Source: Prevotella sp.
GTDB lineage: Bacteria > Bacteroidota > Bacteroidia > Bacteroidales > Bacteroidaceae
Assembly: GCA_017471245.1 (NCBI GenBank)
Contig: JAFUVB010000050.1
Coordinates: forward strand, 1 to 45,168
DNA: 45,168 nt
Direction: 5' to 3'
Shown here: positions 1 through 6,446 of the stretch, piece by piece
How the letters are laid out: each line of letters begins with the position of its first letter
Position numbering within the stretch: the first letter of the stretch is position 1
The notes under the pieces: generated by a model
The model's input: the letters and a program-made list of their open reading frames with translations, nothing else
Database searches by the model: none
Told to the model about the DNA's origin: nothing
Made by a program: the position numbers and the translations under genes

Positions 1-416
1 GAGAATAATTAGAATAAATTCGGCCACAAAGGTGGCCTGACACGAATAATGTATGTAACCATCATGCGAATTATTATAATTTGTGGATTGAATTCGTTCT
101 AATTATTCTCATTCGTTTCTGAAAAAGAACTCCAAGGAACTTCTGTATATATAATATATAAATGTACGCGCGCGAACATTTATATTAAGAGGCAAGAGAT
201 TTGAGAAGCAAGAAGGGTTATTTGAGAAGCAAGAGGCAAGAAGCAAGAAGCAAGAGAATAGAGCAATGCAATTGGCTTGAGTATAGAGCAATGTATCTCA
301 GTACATATCTCTTGCTTCTTGCCTCTTGCTTCTTGCCTCTATTTTCTTGCTTCTTGCCTCTTGCTTCTTGCCTCTATTTTCTTGCTTCTTGCCTCTTGCT
401 TCTCAAATGAACACCA
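1..416. other. Intergenic region downstream of asnS, structured and repeat-rich
   Basis: I see no supportable gene here. The stretch holds nested inverted repeats. A 14 bp perfect pair lies at 1-14 and 97-110. A 6 bp GGCCAC/GTGGCC hairpin with an AAAG loop lies at 22-37. A 9 bp TATAAATGT/ACATTTATA pair around a CG-alternating loop lies at 157-184. From about 188 to 404 there is a large purine-rich versus pyrimidine-rich inverted repeat built from GCAAGAAG/GCAAGAGG words. Short open frames across it are Leu/Ala/Ser/Cys translations of the repeat, not credible proteins. Confidence 0.7.
188..404. repeat. Purine-rich inverted repeat (GCAAGAAG/GCAAGAGG element)
   Basis: The left arm (about 188-256, plus strand) is made of AGCAAGAAGCAAGAGG-type words. 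The right arm (308-404) is their reverse complement. Inside the right arm a 35 bp unit starting CTTGCTTCTTGCCTC and ending TATTTT repeats at 311-345, 346-380 and, incomplete, 381-404. The element sits just after the asnS stop, so as RNA it would form a long hairpin in the asnS 3' region. It could serve as a transcription end or an mRNA-stabilising hairpin, but that is inference. Related direct copies lie at 5229-5265 and 5430-5490. Confidence 0.8.
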
Positions 417-1868
417 TCAGAACTCTGCGTTCTTCGGAGTTCTGGGGAACGGGATGACATCGCGGATGTTCTGCATGCCGGTGACGAAGAGGATCAGGCG
501 CTCAAAGCCCAAGCCGAAGCCGCCATGAGGACAGCTGCCATACTTGCGCGTGTCGAGATACCACCACAGGTGGGTCATGTCCATCTGTCGGCGCTCAATC
601 TCCGCCATCAGCTTGTCGTAGCTTTCCTCACGCACTGAGCCTCCGATGATCTCGCCGATCTGCGGGAAGAGCACGTCGGTGCCTTGCATGGTGGGACCCG
701 GTGCCACGGTGCCACGGTAGCCGATGGAGCCTCCGTCGGGTGTCGGCTCGTTCTGTTTCATGTAGAACGACTTGAACGAGCTGGGGTAGTCGGTCATGAT
801 GACCGGCTTCTTGAAATGCTCCTCCACGAGATAGCGCTCGTGCTCGGAAGCGAGGTCGTCGCCCCACTCGCACGGGAACTCGAACTTCCGGCCCGCCTTG
901 ATGGCATCTTGCAGGATGCGAATGCCGTCGGTGTAGGACAGGCGCACGAAGGTTTCCTTGAGCACACCCTCCAAACGAGGTATGAGGTCGTGGTTAGGCG
1001 TGATGAACTTGTTGTTGTTGATAAACTCCAGGTCGTCCTTGCAGTTTTCGAGAGCCCACCGCACGCAATACTTGATGAAATCTTCTTCGAGGTCCATGAG
1101 TTCCTCCTGGTCGATGAATGCCACCTCAGGCTCCACCATCCAGAACTCAGCGAGATGGCGCGGGGTGTTGGAGTTCTCTGCGCGGAACGTAGGACCGAAG
1201 GTGTAGATGGCACCCAATGCGGTGGCGCCCAGCTCGCCTTCCAGCTGTCCGCTGACGGTAAGCGAAGTCTGCTCTCCGAAGAAGTCGTCGGAGTAGATGA
1301 TCTTTCCGTTCTCATCCTTCTTCAGGTCATAGAGATTCTTGGTTGTCACCTGGAACATGTTGCCGGCTCCCTCGCAGTCGCTGGCAGTGATGAGCGGTGA
1401 GTGGAAATAGAAGAATCCATGCTCATGGAAATAAGTATGGATGGCGATTGCCATGTTGTGACGGATGCGCATCACAGCCCCGAAGATGTTGGTGCGCAGA
1501 CGCAGATGCGCATACTGACGCATGTATTCGAAACTCTGTCCTTTCTTCTGCATGGGATAGTCGCTGCCACAGGGTCCGAACAGAGAGATGCTCTTGCACT
1601 GAATCTCGGAAGCCTGTCCCTGTGCAGGACTCTCCACGAGCGTTCCCGTCACTCCGATGCAGGCGCCTGTGGTGATCTGCTTGAGCAGCTCCTCGCTGAC
1701 GTCCTGCGGATCGACCACCACCTGTATACTCTTGACGGTTGAGCCGTCGTTGAGGGCGATGAAGTGGACAGCCTTGCTGCTGCGGTGTGTCCTCACCCAC
1801 CCCATGACGGTTATTTCTTTTCCATAATCGGTGCAGCTGAGTGCATCGATGACTTTTGTCCTTTTCAT
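417..1868 (-). CDS. asnS: Asparaginyl-tRNA synthetase
   Basis: This enzyme charges tRNA-Asn with asparagine in the cytoplasm, using ATP. The 483-residue protein has an N-terminal OB-fold anticodon-binding domain (roughly residues 15-110) and a class II catalytic domain. Class II motif 2 is visible in the [19 protein letters not shown] stretch, and motif 3 as [10 protein letters not shown] near the C-terminus. The end, [15 protein letters not shown], is typical of AsnS. The RAEN and HLAEFW context favours AsnS over AspRS, and the length is close to the usual 460-470. It is the last gene of a likely rluB-asnS unit, with its start 21 bp after the stop of the pseudouridine synthase gene. No promoter of its own is visible. 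Confidence 0.96.
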   Translation of the reverse strand: MKRTKVIDALSCTDYGKEITVMGWVRTHRSSKAVHFIALNDGSTVKSIQVVVDPQDVSEELLKQITTGACIGVTGTLVESPAQGQASEIQCKSISLFGPCGSDYPMQKKGQSFEYMRQYAHLRLRTNIFGAVMRIRHNMAIAIHTYFHEHGFFYFHSPLITASDCEGAGNMFQVTTKNLYDLKKDENGKIIYSDDFFGEQTSLTVSGQLEGELGATALGAIYTFGPTFRAENSNTPRHLAEFWMVEPEVAFIDQEELMDLEEDFIKYCVRWALENCKDDLEFINNNKFITPNHDLIPRLEGVLKETFVRLSYTDGIRILQDAIKAGRKFEFPCEWGDDLASEHERYLVEEHFKKPVIMTDYPSSFKSFYMKQNEPTPDGGSIGYRGTVAPGPTMQGTDVLFPQIGEIIGGSVREESYDKLMAEIERRQMDMTHLWWYLDTRKYGSCPHGGFGLGFERLILFVTGMQNIRDVIPFPRTPKNAEF

Positions 1869-1889
1869 AATTGCGAATGATTATCGATA

Positions 1890-3320
1890 TTATTCGAATG
1901 CCCCCATGCTCAGCATGTCAACCTCTTTCTCTGTGAGGAATCGCCAGTCGCCGCGGCGGAGGTTCTTCTTGGTGAGTCCGGCAAAGAGCACGCGGTCGAG
2001 CTTCACCACTCGATAGCCGAGATTCTCGAAGATGCGGCGCACCACGCGGTTCTTGCCACTGTGGATCTCGATGCCCACCTGACTCTTGTCGGTATCGCTG
2101 GCATATTCAATGGCATCGGCATGCACTTCGCCGTCGTCGAGGTCTACGCCCTCAGCAATCTTCTGCATATCCTGCGGCTCCACGGGCTTGTCGAGGAACA
2201 CATGATATACCTTCTTCTTCAGGAACTTGGGATGAGTGAGTTTGCTTGCCAGGTCGCCATCGTTGGTGAGGAGAAGCACGCCAGTGGTGTTGCGGTCGAG
2301 ACGTCCCACAGGATAGATGCGCTCCGGGCATACGTTCTTCACGAGATCCATCACCGTCTTGCGCTGCTGGGGATCGTCGCTGGTGGTAACATAGTCCTTC
2401 GGCTTGTTGAGCAGCACGTATACCTTCTTCTCCAAAGAAACCGGCTTGCCCTGGAATACCACCTCGTCGGAGCGGAGCACCTTGGTACCCAATTCAGTAA
2501 CCACCTGTCCGTTCACGGTGATGGCACCGTTCTGTATCAGGTCGTCGGCTTCGCGACGGCTGCAGATACCGGCATTGGCAAGATATTTGTTCAGACGCAC
2601 CGGCTCATTCGGGTCGATATGCATCTCCTTGTATTCGATACGCTTCTTCAGACTGTATTTAGCATTGGGATCATAGCCACCCTGCTTGGGACGGGCATTA
2701 TAGCCGCCGCGCTGCTGATAACCGCCACGCTGCTGATAGCCGCCCTGCTGGTAACCGCCACGGCTGTTGTAGCCACCCTGCTGACGGGGACCGTAGCCAC
2801 CGCGCTGCTGATAACCGCCACGCGGCTGATAGCCTCCCTGCTGACGGGGACCGTAACCCTGCTGATGCGACTGATAGCCACCCTCACCCTCTTCGTTGTA
2901 GCGCGGACGGTAGCCACCCTGCGGGCGCTGCTGGTAGTTGTTGCGCGGCTGATAGCCTCCTTCATTGTCGTTGTTATTATAGCGTGGACGATAGCCTCCC
3001 TGCTGACGGGGCTGATAGCCACCCTGCGGGCGCGACTGGTAGCCTCCCTGCTGATAGCTGTTGCGGGGACGGTAGGAACGCTGCGGTGCATCCGACTGCA
3101 GCGATGCTCCGAATCCTTCGGGGCGGAAACTGTCGTCATCGTTGTTGCTGTAGTTTTTCGGTGGATAAGACCGTTGTGTGTGGATTCTCGGGCGCGGAGA
3201 ACGTCCCGGTGCTCGGTAGTTGCTGGAATAGCCTGACGGACGGTAGCCCTCACGGCTTCCTTCGTTAGCCTGGTTTTCTGCAGGCTTTCCTTCGGTTTTG
3301 TTTTCTAATTCTTCTGACAT
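1890..3320 (-). CDS. RsuA/RluB-family pseudouridine synthase with long Gly/Arg/Gln/Tyr-rich N-terminus
   Basis: Enzymes of this family isomerise uridine to pseudouridine in rRNA. The S4 RNA-binding domain starts near residue 241 (VRLNKYLANAGICSRREAD). The catalytic domain follows from about 300, with the family motif GRLDRNTTG placing the catalytic Asp at 342. The enzyme core fills only the C-terminal half of the 476 residues; family members are usually about 240-300 long. Residues 84-215 are a low-complexity tail of GGYQPRQQ and GGYQQRG words, resembling an RGG-type RNA-binding region. The GGYQ words are encoded by many near-identical short DNA repeats, so copy number may vary between strains. 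It lies between purB and asnS, both on the same strand. The exact rRNA target (RluB versus RsuA or RluF type) cannot be read from the sequence. Confidence 0.9.
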   Translation of the reverse strand: MSEELENKTEGKPAENQANEGSREGYRPSGYSSNYRAPGRSPRPRIHTQRSYPPKNYSNNDDDSFRPEGFGASLQSDAPQRSYRPRNSYQQGGYQSRPQGGYQPRQQGGYRPRYNNNDNEGGYQPRNNYQQRPQGGYRPRYNEEGEGGYQSHQQGYGPRQQGGYQPRGGYQQRGGYGPRQQGGYNSRGGYQQGGYQQRGGYQQRGGYNARPKQGGYDPNAKYSLKKRIEYKEMHIDPNEPVRLNKYLANAGICSRREADDLIQNGAITVNGQVVTELGTKVLRSDEVVFQGKPVSLEKKVYVLLNKPKDYVTTSDDPQQRKTVMDLVKNVCPERIYPVGRLDRNTTGVLLLTNDGDLASKLTHPKFLKKKVYHVFLDKPVEPQDMQKIAEGVDLDDGEVHADAIEYASDTDKSQVGIEIHSGKNRVVRRIFENLGYRVVKLDRVLFAGLTKKNLRRGDWRFLTEKEVDMLSMGAFE

Positions 3321-3368
3321 AATCGCTTAAATTTAAATAATTAAAAAATAGTAATAAAATTATCAAGA

Positions 3369-3384
3369 GCCTAATCGCTTAGGC
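3369..3384 (-). terminator. Small hairpin after purB, possible terminator
   Basis: GCCTAA-TCGC-TTAGGC is a perfect 6 bp stem with a 4-base loop, starting 15 bp past the purB stop. On the minus strand it is followed by a T-rich stretch, although the longest T run comes about 20 bases later. It could be a weak terminator for purB or a leader hairpin of the rluB transcript. Confidence 0.4.
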
Positions 3385-3399
3385 ATGTTATCGCTGTGT

Positions 3400-4761
3400 T
3401 TAAATACCCGTATAGTTAGACGGCGTGATGGCCATCAGCTCTGCCTTCACGGCATCAGAGACATCGAGCGTCTGGATGAACTCGTGAATGGTCTGCTCGG
3501 TCATGTGACGATTGGTGCGCGTGAGCGCCTTCAGTGCCTCGTAGGGATGGGGGTAAGCCTCTCGGCGCAGGATGGTCTGTATTGCCTCTGCCACCACAGC
3601 CCAAGTGTTGTCAAGATCCTCTGCCAGCTTTGCCTCGTTGAGAATCAGCTTGCGCAATCCCTTGAGCGTGCTCTGGATGGCAATCATGGCATGACCCATC
3701 GGCACTCCCACATTGCGGAGCACGGTGGAATCGGTGAGGTCGCGCTGCAGACGGCTCACGGGCAGCTTCTGGGCGAGGAACTGGAGAACGGCATCTGCCA
3801 TACCCATGTTGCCCTCGGAGTTCTCGAAGTCAATGGGGTTCACCTTATGGGGCATGGCACTCGACCCTACTTCGCCTTCCTTGATCTTCTGCTTGAAATA
3901 CTCCATCGAGATGTACATCCAGAAGTCGCGGTCGAGGTCGATGACGATGGTGTTGATGCGGCGCATGGCATCAAAGAGGGCTCCCAGCTGGTCGTAGTTG
4001 CTGATCTGCGTGGTGAACTGCTCGCGCACCAATCCTAATCGGTCGCTGACGAAGCGGTTGCCGAAATCGCGCCAGTCGTATTCGGGATACGCCACATGAT
4101 GGGCATTGAAATTGCCTGTGGCCCCGCCGAACTTCGCCGTGATCTCCACCTTCTTCAGTTCTTCCAACTGACGGCTGAGACGATAGACGAACACCTGCAC
4201 CTCCTTGCCCAGACGGGTGGGAGAAGCCGGCTGCCCGTGCGTCTTGGCAAGCATCGGCACGTCTTTCCACTGTTCGGCATACTCGTGCAGCTGCTCAATG
4301 AGCTCCTGCACCATGGGGATGAACACATCGTGGAGCGCCTCCTTGATCGACAGTGGGACGCTGGTGTTGTTGATATCCTGCGATGTAAGACCGAAATGGA
4401 TGAATTCCTTCAGAGGCGAGAGTTGAGGATTGGCGGGTGTTACGATGGCATCGTACTTCTCCTTGATGAAATACTCAACGGCTTTGACATCGTGGTTGGT
4501 TATCTTCTCGATATCCTTCACACGCTGTGCATCCTGAACGGAAAAGTCGGCATAGATGGCGCGCAATGCCGGGAACAAAGCATGGTCGAAACTCTCTAAC
4601 TGCGGCAATGGCAATTCGCACAACGCGATAAAATACTCTATCTCCACTCGCACGCGGTAGCGTATCAATGCATATTCTGAAAAGTAATCAGCCAACCGCT
4701 CTGTTTTTCCTCTGTAGCGCCCATCAATAGGTGAGATGGCGGTCAATAAATCAAGATTCAT
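3400..4761 (-). CDS. purB: Adenylosuccinate lyase
   Basis: This enzyme cleaves adenylosuccinate to AMP and fumarate, and SAICAR to AICAR and fumarate, in purine synthesis. The 453-residue protein begins MNLDLLTAISPIDGRY, the E. coli PurB-type start, and matches that subgroup in length. The fumarase/aspartase superfamily signature GSSAMPHKVNP is at about residues 299-309 and carries the flexible-loop catalytic serine. THGQPASPTRLGKE near 174-187 includes the conserved His. The gene has its own promoter (TTG, 20 bp, TATCTTTG at 4827-4797), with a short leader. It is transcribed toward rluB and asnS, an order I recall as common in Bacteroidales. Confidence 0.97.
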   Translation of the reverse strand: MNLDLLTAISPIDGRYRGKTERLADYFSEYALIRYRVRVEIEYFIALCELPLPQLESFDHALFPALRAIYADFSVQDAQRVKDIEKITNHDVKAVEYFIKEKYDAIVTPANPQLSPLKEFIHFGLTSQDINNTSVPLSIKEALHDVFIPMVQELIEQLHEYAEQWKDVPMLAKTHGQPASPTRLGKEVQVFVYRLSRQLEELKKVEITAKFGGATGNFNAHHVAYPEYDWRDFGNRFVSDRLGLVREQFTTQISNYDQLGALFDAMRRINTIVIDLDRDFWMYISMEYFKQKIKEGEVGSSAMPHKVNPIDFENSEGNMGMADAVLQFLAQKLPVSRLQRDLTDSTVLRNVGVPMGHAMIAIQSTLKGLRKLILNEAKLAEDLDNTWAVVAEAIQTILRREAYPHPYEALKALTRTNRHMTEQTIHEFIQTLDVSDAVKAELMAITPSNYTGI

Positions 4762-4796
4762 CTACTATAATAATACGTATTAATTGCAATAGGGTG

Positions 4797-4827
4797 CAAA
4801 GATAGCAATTTAATTCGAAACTGGCAA
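4797..4827 (-). promoter_or_regulatory. Bacteroidetes-type promoter of purB
   Basis: On the minus strand TTG is followed by exactly 20 bp and TATCTTTG, matching the Bacteroidetes sigma-ABfr pattern (TTTG ... TAnnTTTG). The -7 box lies 36 bp before the purB start codon. Confidence 0.75.
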
Positions 4828-5015
4828 GCGAATTAGGATTATTTATCTTTTAGAACTGAAGGTTTAGGGCTGAGAGGGCTCGCAGCGGCGAGCATTGGGC
4901 TGAGAGGAAAATAAGGCTAATGGGGCTAATGGGACTAATAGGACTAATAGGGCTTATGTGACCTATAAGACTTATAAGACCTATAAGGCTCATTCACCGA
5001 CAATGGCTCTCAGGA
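4828..5015. other. Intergenic region between purB and tRNA-Val
   Basis: No gene is visible. The stretch contains short purine-rich words (GGGCTGAGAGG, twice) and then a nine-unit tandem array with a 9 bp period at 4913-4993. Confidence 0.7.
4913..4993. repeat. Tandem 9 bp repeat, nine units
   Basis: Consecutive 9-mers read AAGGCTAAT, GGGGCTAAT, GGGACTAAT, AGGACTAAT, AGGGCTTAT, GTGACCTAT, AAGACTTAT, AAGACCTAT and AAGGCTCAT. The period is strict, with drift from a CTAAT ending to a CTTAT or CCTAT ending. The 9 bp unit would be in frame if translated, but no start or coding context supports a protein. Confidence 0.85.
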
Positions 5016-5045
5016 TAAAAAAATGCCTCGCGGAAATCGCGAGGC
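5016..5045 (-). terminator. Rho-independent terminator of tRNA-Val
   Basis: On the minus strand the stem GCCTCGCG, loop ATTTC and stem CGCGAGGC (5045-5025) are followed by ATTTTTTT. This is a strong intrinsic terminator placed just after the tRNA 3' end. Confidence 0.9.
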
Positions 5046-5051
5046 TCTGTG

Positions 5052-5126
5052 TGGGCGTTGACGGATTCGAACCGCCGACCCTCTGCTTGTAAGGCAGATG
5101 CTCTAAACCAGCTGAGCTAAACGCCC
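5052..5126 (-). tRNA. tRNA-Val (anticodon TAC)
   Basis: The minus strand folds as a cloverleaf. The acceptor stem pairs GGGCGTT with AACGCCC plus discriminator A. The D arm starts AGCTCAG, the anticodon stem pairs TCTGC with GCAGA around loop CTTACAA, and the T arm contains GGTTCGAATCC. The loop gives anticodon TAC, reading GTA (Val). CCA is not encoded, because the base after the discriminator is followed by A. Upstream is a consensus promoter (5176-5145) and downstream an intrinsic terminator, so it is a single-gene transcription unit. Confidence 0.95.
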
Positions 5127-5144
5127 TTGCTCAGAAAAGCGATG

Positions 5145-5176
5145 CAAAGGTAGTGCTTTTTCCCGAAACTGCCAAA
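5145..5176 (-). promoter_or_regulatory. Bacteroidetes-type promoter of tRNA-Val
   Basis: The minus strand reads TTTG, exactly 20 bp, TACCTTTG. The -7 box ends 19 bp before the first base of the tRNA. This is a full match to the pattern. Confidence 0.85.
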
Positions 5177-5228
5177 TATTTCGGGAACTTTTTCATAAAA
5201 AAGTGGATATTTGGTGTTTTTGGGTGTT

Positions 5229-5490
5229 TTTAAGAAGCAAGAAGCAAGAGGCAAGAAGCAAGAGGTTAGAGTTTTTTAGAGGTGAGAGGTGAGAAGATTA
5301 GAGAATACATTCGAGTACAAGCAGTATGCAGCAAGACATTTGTCTTAACTCCTTAACTCCTTCACTCCTTAACTCCTAAAAATGACAAGTAACAAGAAGC
5401 AAGAGAATAGAAATAAGAAGCAGGAGGTGTTTTTTAAGAAGCAAGAAGCAAGAGGCAAGAAGCAAGAAGCAAGAGGCAAGAAGCAAGAGA
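5229..5490. repeat. GCAAGAAG/GCAAGAGG repeats and TTAACTCC octamers
   Basis: TTTTTAAGAAGCAAGAAGC opens both a block at about 5228-5265 and a longer one at about 5431-5490. Both are built from the same words as the 188-404 element but in a single orientation. Between them lie a GTGAGAGGTGAGAAGATTAG stretch and four 8-mers (TTAACTCC, TTAACTCC, TTCACTCC, TTAACTCC) at 5345-5376. Confidence 0.8.
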
Positions 5491-5547
5491 ATAGAAATAA
5501 GAAGCAGTGTGCTGATATTGTGGCATGGAAGCGCCGCGATGGAACAG

Positions 5548-5701
5548 CAAATCAAGTTGATTTGCGCGGTAATTCAAATTGATTTGAAAAGTAATTCTTA
5601 TTGATTTGAAAAGTAAATCAATTTGATTTGCTGAGGTAAAGTGCCGCATTTGCTGAGGCAATGTGCCGCATTGATGACTCGAAAGTGCCGCTATGAATTC
5701 T
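5548..5701. repeat. 22 bp periodic array, seven units (array 1)
   Basis: Units begin at 5548, 5570, 5592, 5614, 5636, 5658 and 5680, a strict 22 bp period. Units 1-4 carry a near-palindromic AT-rich core of the type AAATCAATTTGATTT. From unit 5 the core changes to AAAGTGCCGCATTTG and CAATGTGCCGCATTG while the period is kept. Spacers between cores are GCGCGG, GAAAAG, GAAAAG, CTGAGG, CTGAGG and GACTCG. There is no coding potential. Confidence 0.9.
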
Positions 5702-5767
5702 CCATTTCTGCGACTTTCTTCCTCATTATCAACTGTTTGGAACAATCAGACCGATGGCTCGCCTCAG

Positions 5768-5855
5768 TAAATTAATTTAATTTACTCAGCAATTTAATTT
5801 AATTTGCTTTTCAATTTAATTTAATTTGAACGGTAAATTAATTTAATTTACTTTG
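5768..5855. repeat. 22 bp periodic array, four units (array 2)
   Basis: Units begin at 5768, 5790, 5812 and 5834. The cores are AAATTAATTTAATTT or CAATTTAATTTAATTTG, separated by CTCAG, CTTTT, AACGG and CTTTG. It has the same 22 bp period as array 1 and a similar spacer vocabulary, in the complementary orientation. It starts 66 bp after array 1 ends. Confidence 0.88.
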
Positions 5856-5897
5856 GGAGGACGGCTATTGGAGATCGCAAGATATGCGTTGCGGGGC

Positions 5898-5940
5898 TGC
5901 GGTAGCGGCACATTGAAGAAACGAGAGTGCCGCTACCGCA
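5898..5940. repeat. 14 bp perfect inverted repeat after the ACT gene
   Basis: TGCGGTAGCGGCAC (5898-5911) pairs perfectly with GTGCCGCTACCGCA (5927-5940) across a 15-base loop. It lies 19 bp past the ACT gene stop. It lacks a T run, so a role as terminator or mRNA end is possible but not shown. The arm contains GTGCCGC, the same heptamer seen in array 1. Confidence 0.75.
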
Positions 5941-5959
5941 AAAGGATCAGCCCTGCGAA

Positions 5960-6385
5960 TCACAACCGGTAGAGGTCGCTGGCTGCGATCAGGTCAACCT
6001 TCTTGTCCTCCAGGATGCGGTCGCAGGCATCCAAGTCGGATGGGCGTATGACGATGTTCGCCACATCACCATTGGCGAAGCTGTACATATACTCGATGAA
6101 GATGCCCTGCTCAGAGAGGCATCTGAGCACCAATGCGAGCGAGCCGCTGGTGTTGGGACACGTGAATCCGATGACATCGGTGAGCTTCACGGCGAATCCC
6201 GCCGCTTTGAGCACCTTGTAAGCCGCATCGGGATCAGAGACGATACAGCGCAGGATGCCGAAATCGCTGTTGTCGGCAATGCTCAGTGCTGAGATGTTGA
6301 TGCCTGCACTTCCCATGACGTCGGTCACCTCGGTGAGCCTGCCGCTCTTATTCTCTAAGAATACGGATATTTGCTTTGCTTTCAT
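5960..6385 (-). CDS. Tandem ACT-domain protein
   Basis: The 141-residue protein consists of two ACT domains, small ligand-binding folds that usually sense amino acids or related metabolites. The first (residues 1-68) opens KQISVFLENKSGRLTEVTDVM, and the second (about 70-141) has the same beta-alpha-beta pattern. There is no catalytic domain. It starts 61 bp downstream of paaK on the same strand; this pairing is common in Bacteroidetes and suggests a sensory or regulatory partner for aryl-acid-CoA ligase activity. The ligand is unknown. Similar proteins are sometimes labelled as acetolactate synthase small-subunit-like, which this one is not clearly. Confidence 0.88.
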   Translation of the reverse strand: MKAKQISVFLENKSGRLTEVTDVMGSAGINISALSIADNSDFGILRCIVSDPDAAYKVLKAAGFAVKLTDVIGFTCPNTSGSLALVLRCLSEQGIFIEYMYSFANGDVANIVIRPSDLDACDRILEDKKVDLIAASDLYRL

Positions 6386-6446
6386 TGTTGAACGTTTGAT
6401 TAATAATTGTTCTGCTTGCGTTTTTTAAAAAAAGGATGACTGACGG

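Larger units (their letters stand above)
5177..5959. other. Repeat-dense intergenic region between tRNA-Val and the ACT-domain gene
   Basis: I see no credible gene in nearly 800 bp. In order it holds a GCAAGAAG-type repeat (5229-5265), a GAGGTGAGAGGTGAGAAGATTAG stretch near 5278-5302, four TTAACTCC-like 8-mers (5345-5376), a second GCAAGAAG block (5430-5490), a 22 bp periodic array (5548-5701), a second 22 bp array (5768-5855), and a 14 bp stem-loop (5898-5940). Short open frames here are translations of repeats. Confidence 0.75.

Noticed and set aside
201-528. Small open frames over the GCAAGAAG element (LLLASC-type peptides)
   Set aside because: They are translations of the low-complexity repeat in several frames, and part overlaps asnS. 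There is no start context or independent support.
2061-3236. Long plus-strand open frame opposite the pseudouridine synthase gene
   Set aside because: Its Leu/Ile/Val/Ala-rich product is a mirror of the Gly/Tyr/Gln/Arg codon repeats on the real strand. The minus-strand protein has clear S4 and catalytic motifs.
5548-5701. CRISPR array
   Set aside because: The repeat is the short AT core and the spacers are only 6-7 bp from a tiny set. No cas genes are nearby.
5382-5745. Small frames over the GCAAGAAG blocks and array 1
   Set aside because: Their residues (KKQEARGKKQE and the like) are repeat translations. Overlap with the palindromic arrays argues against coding.
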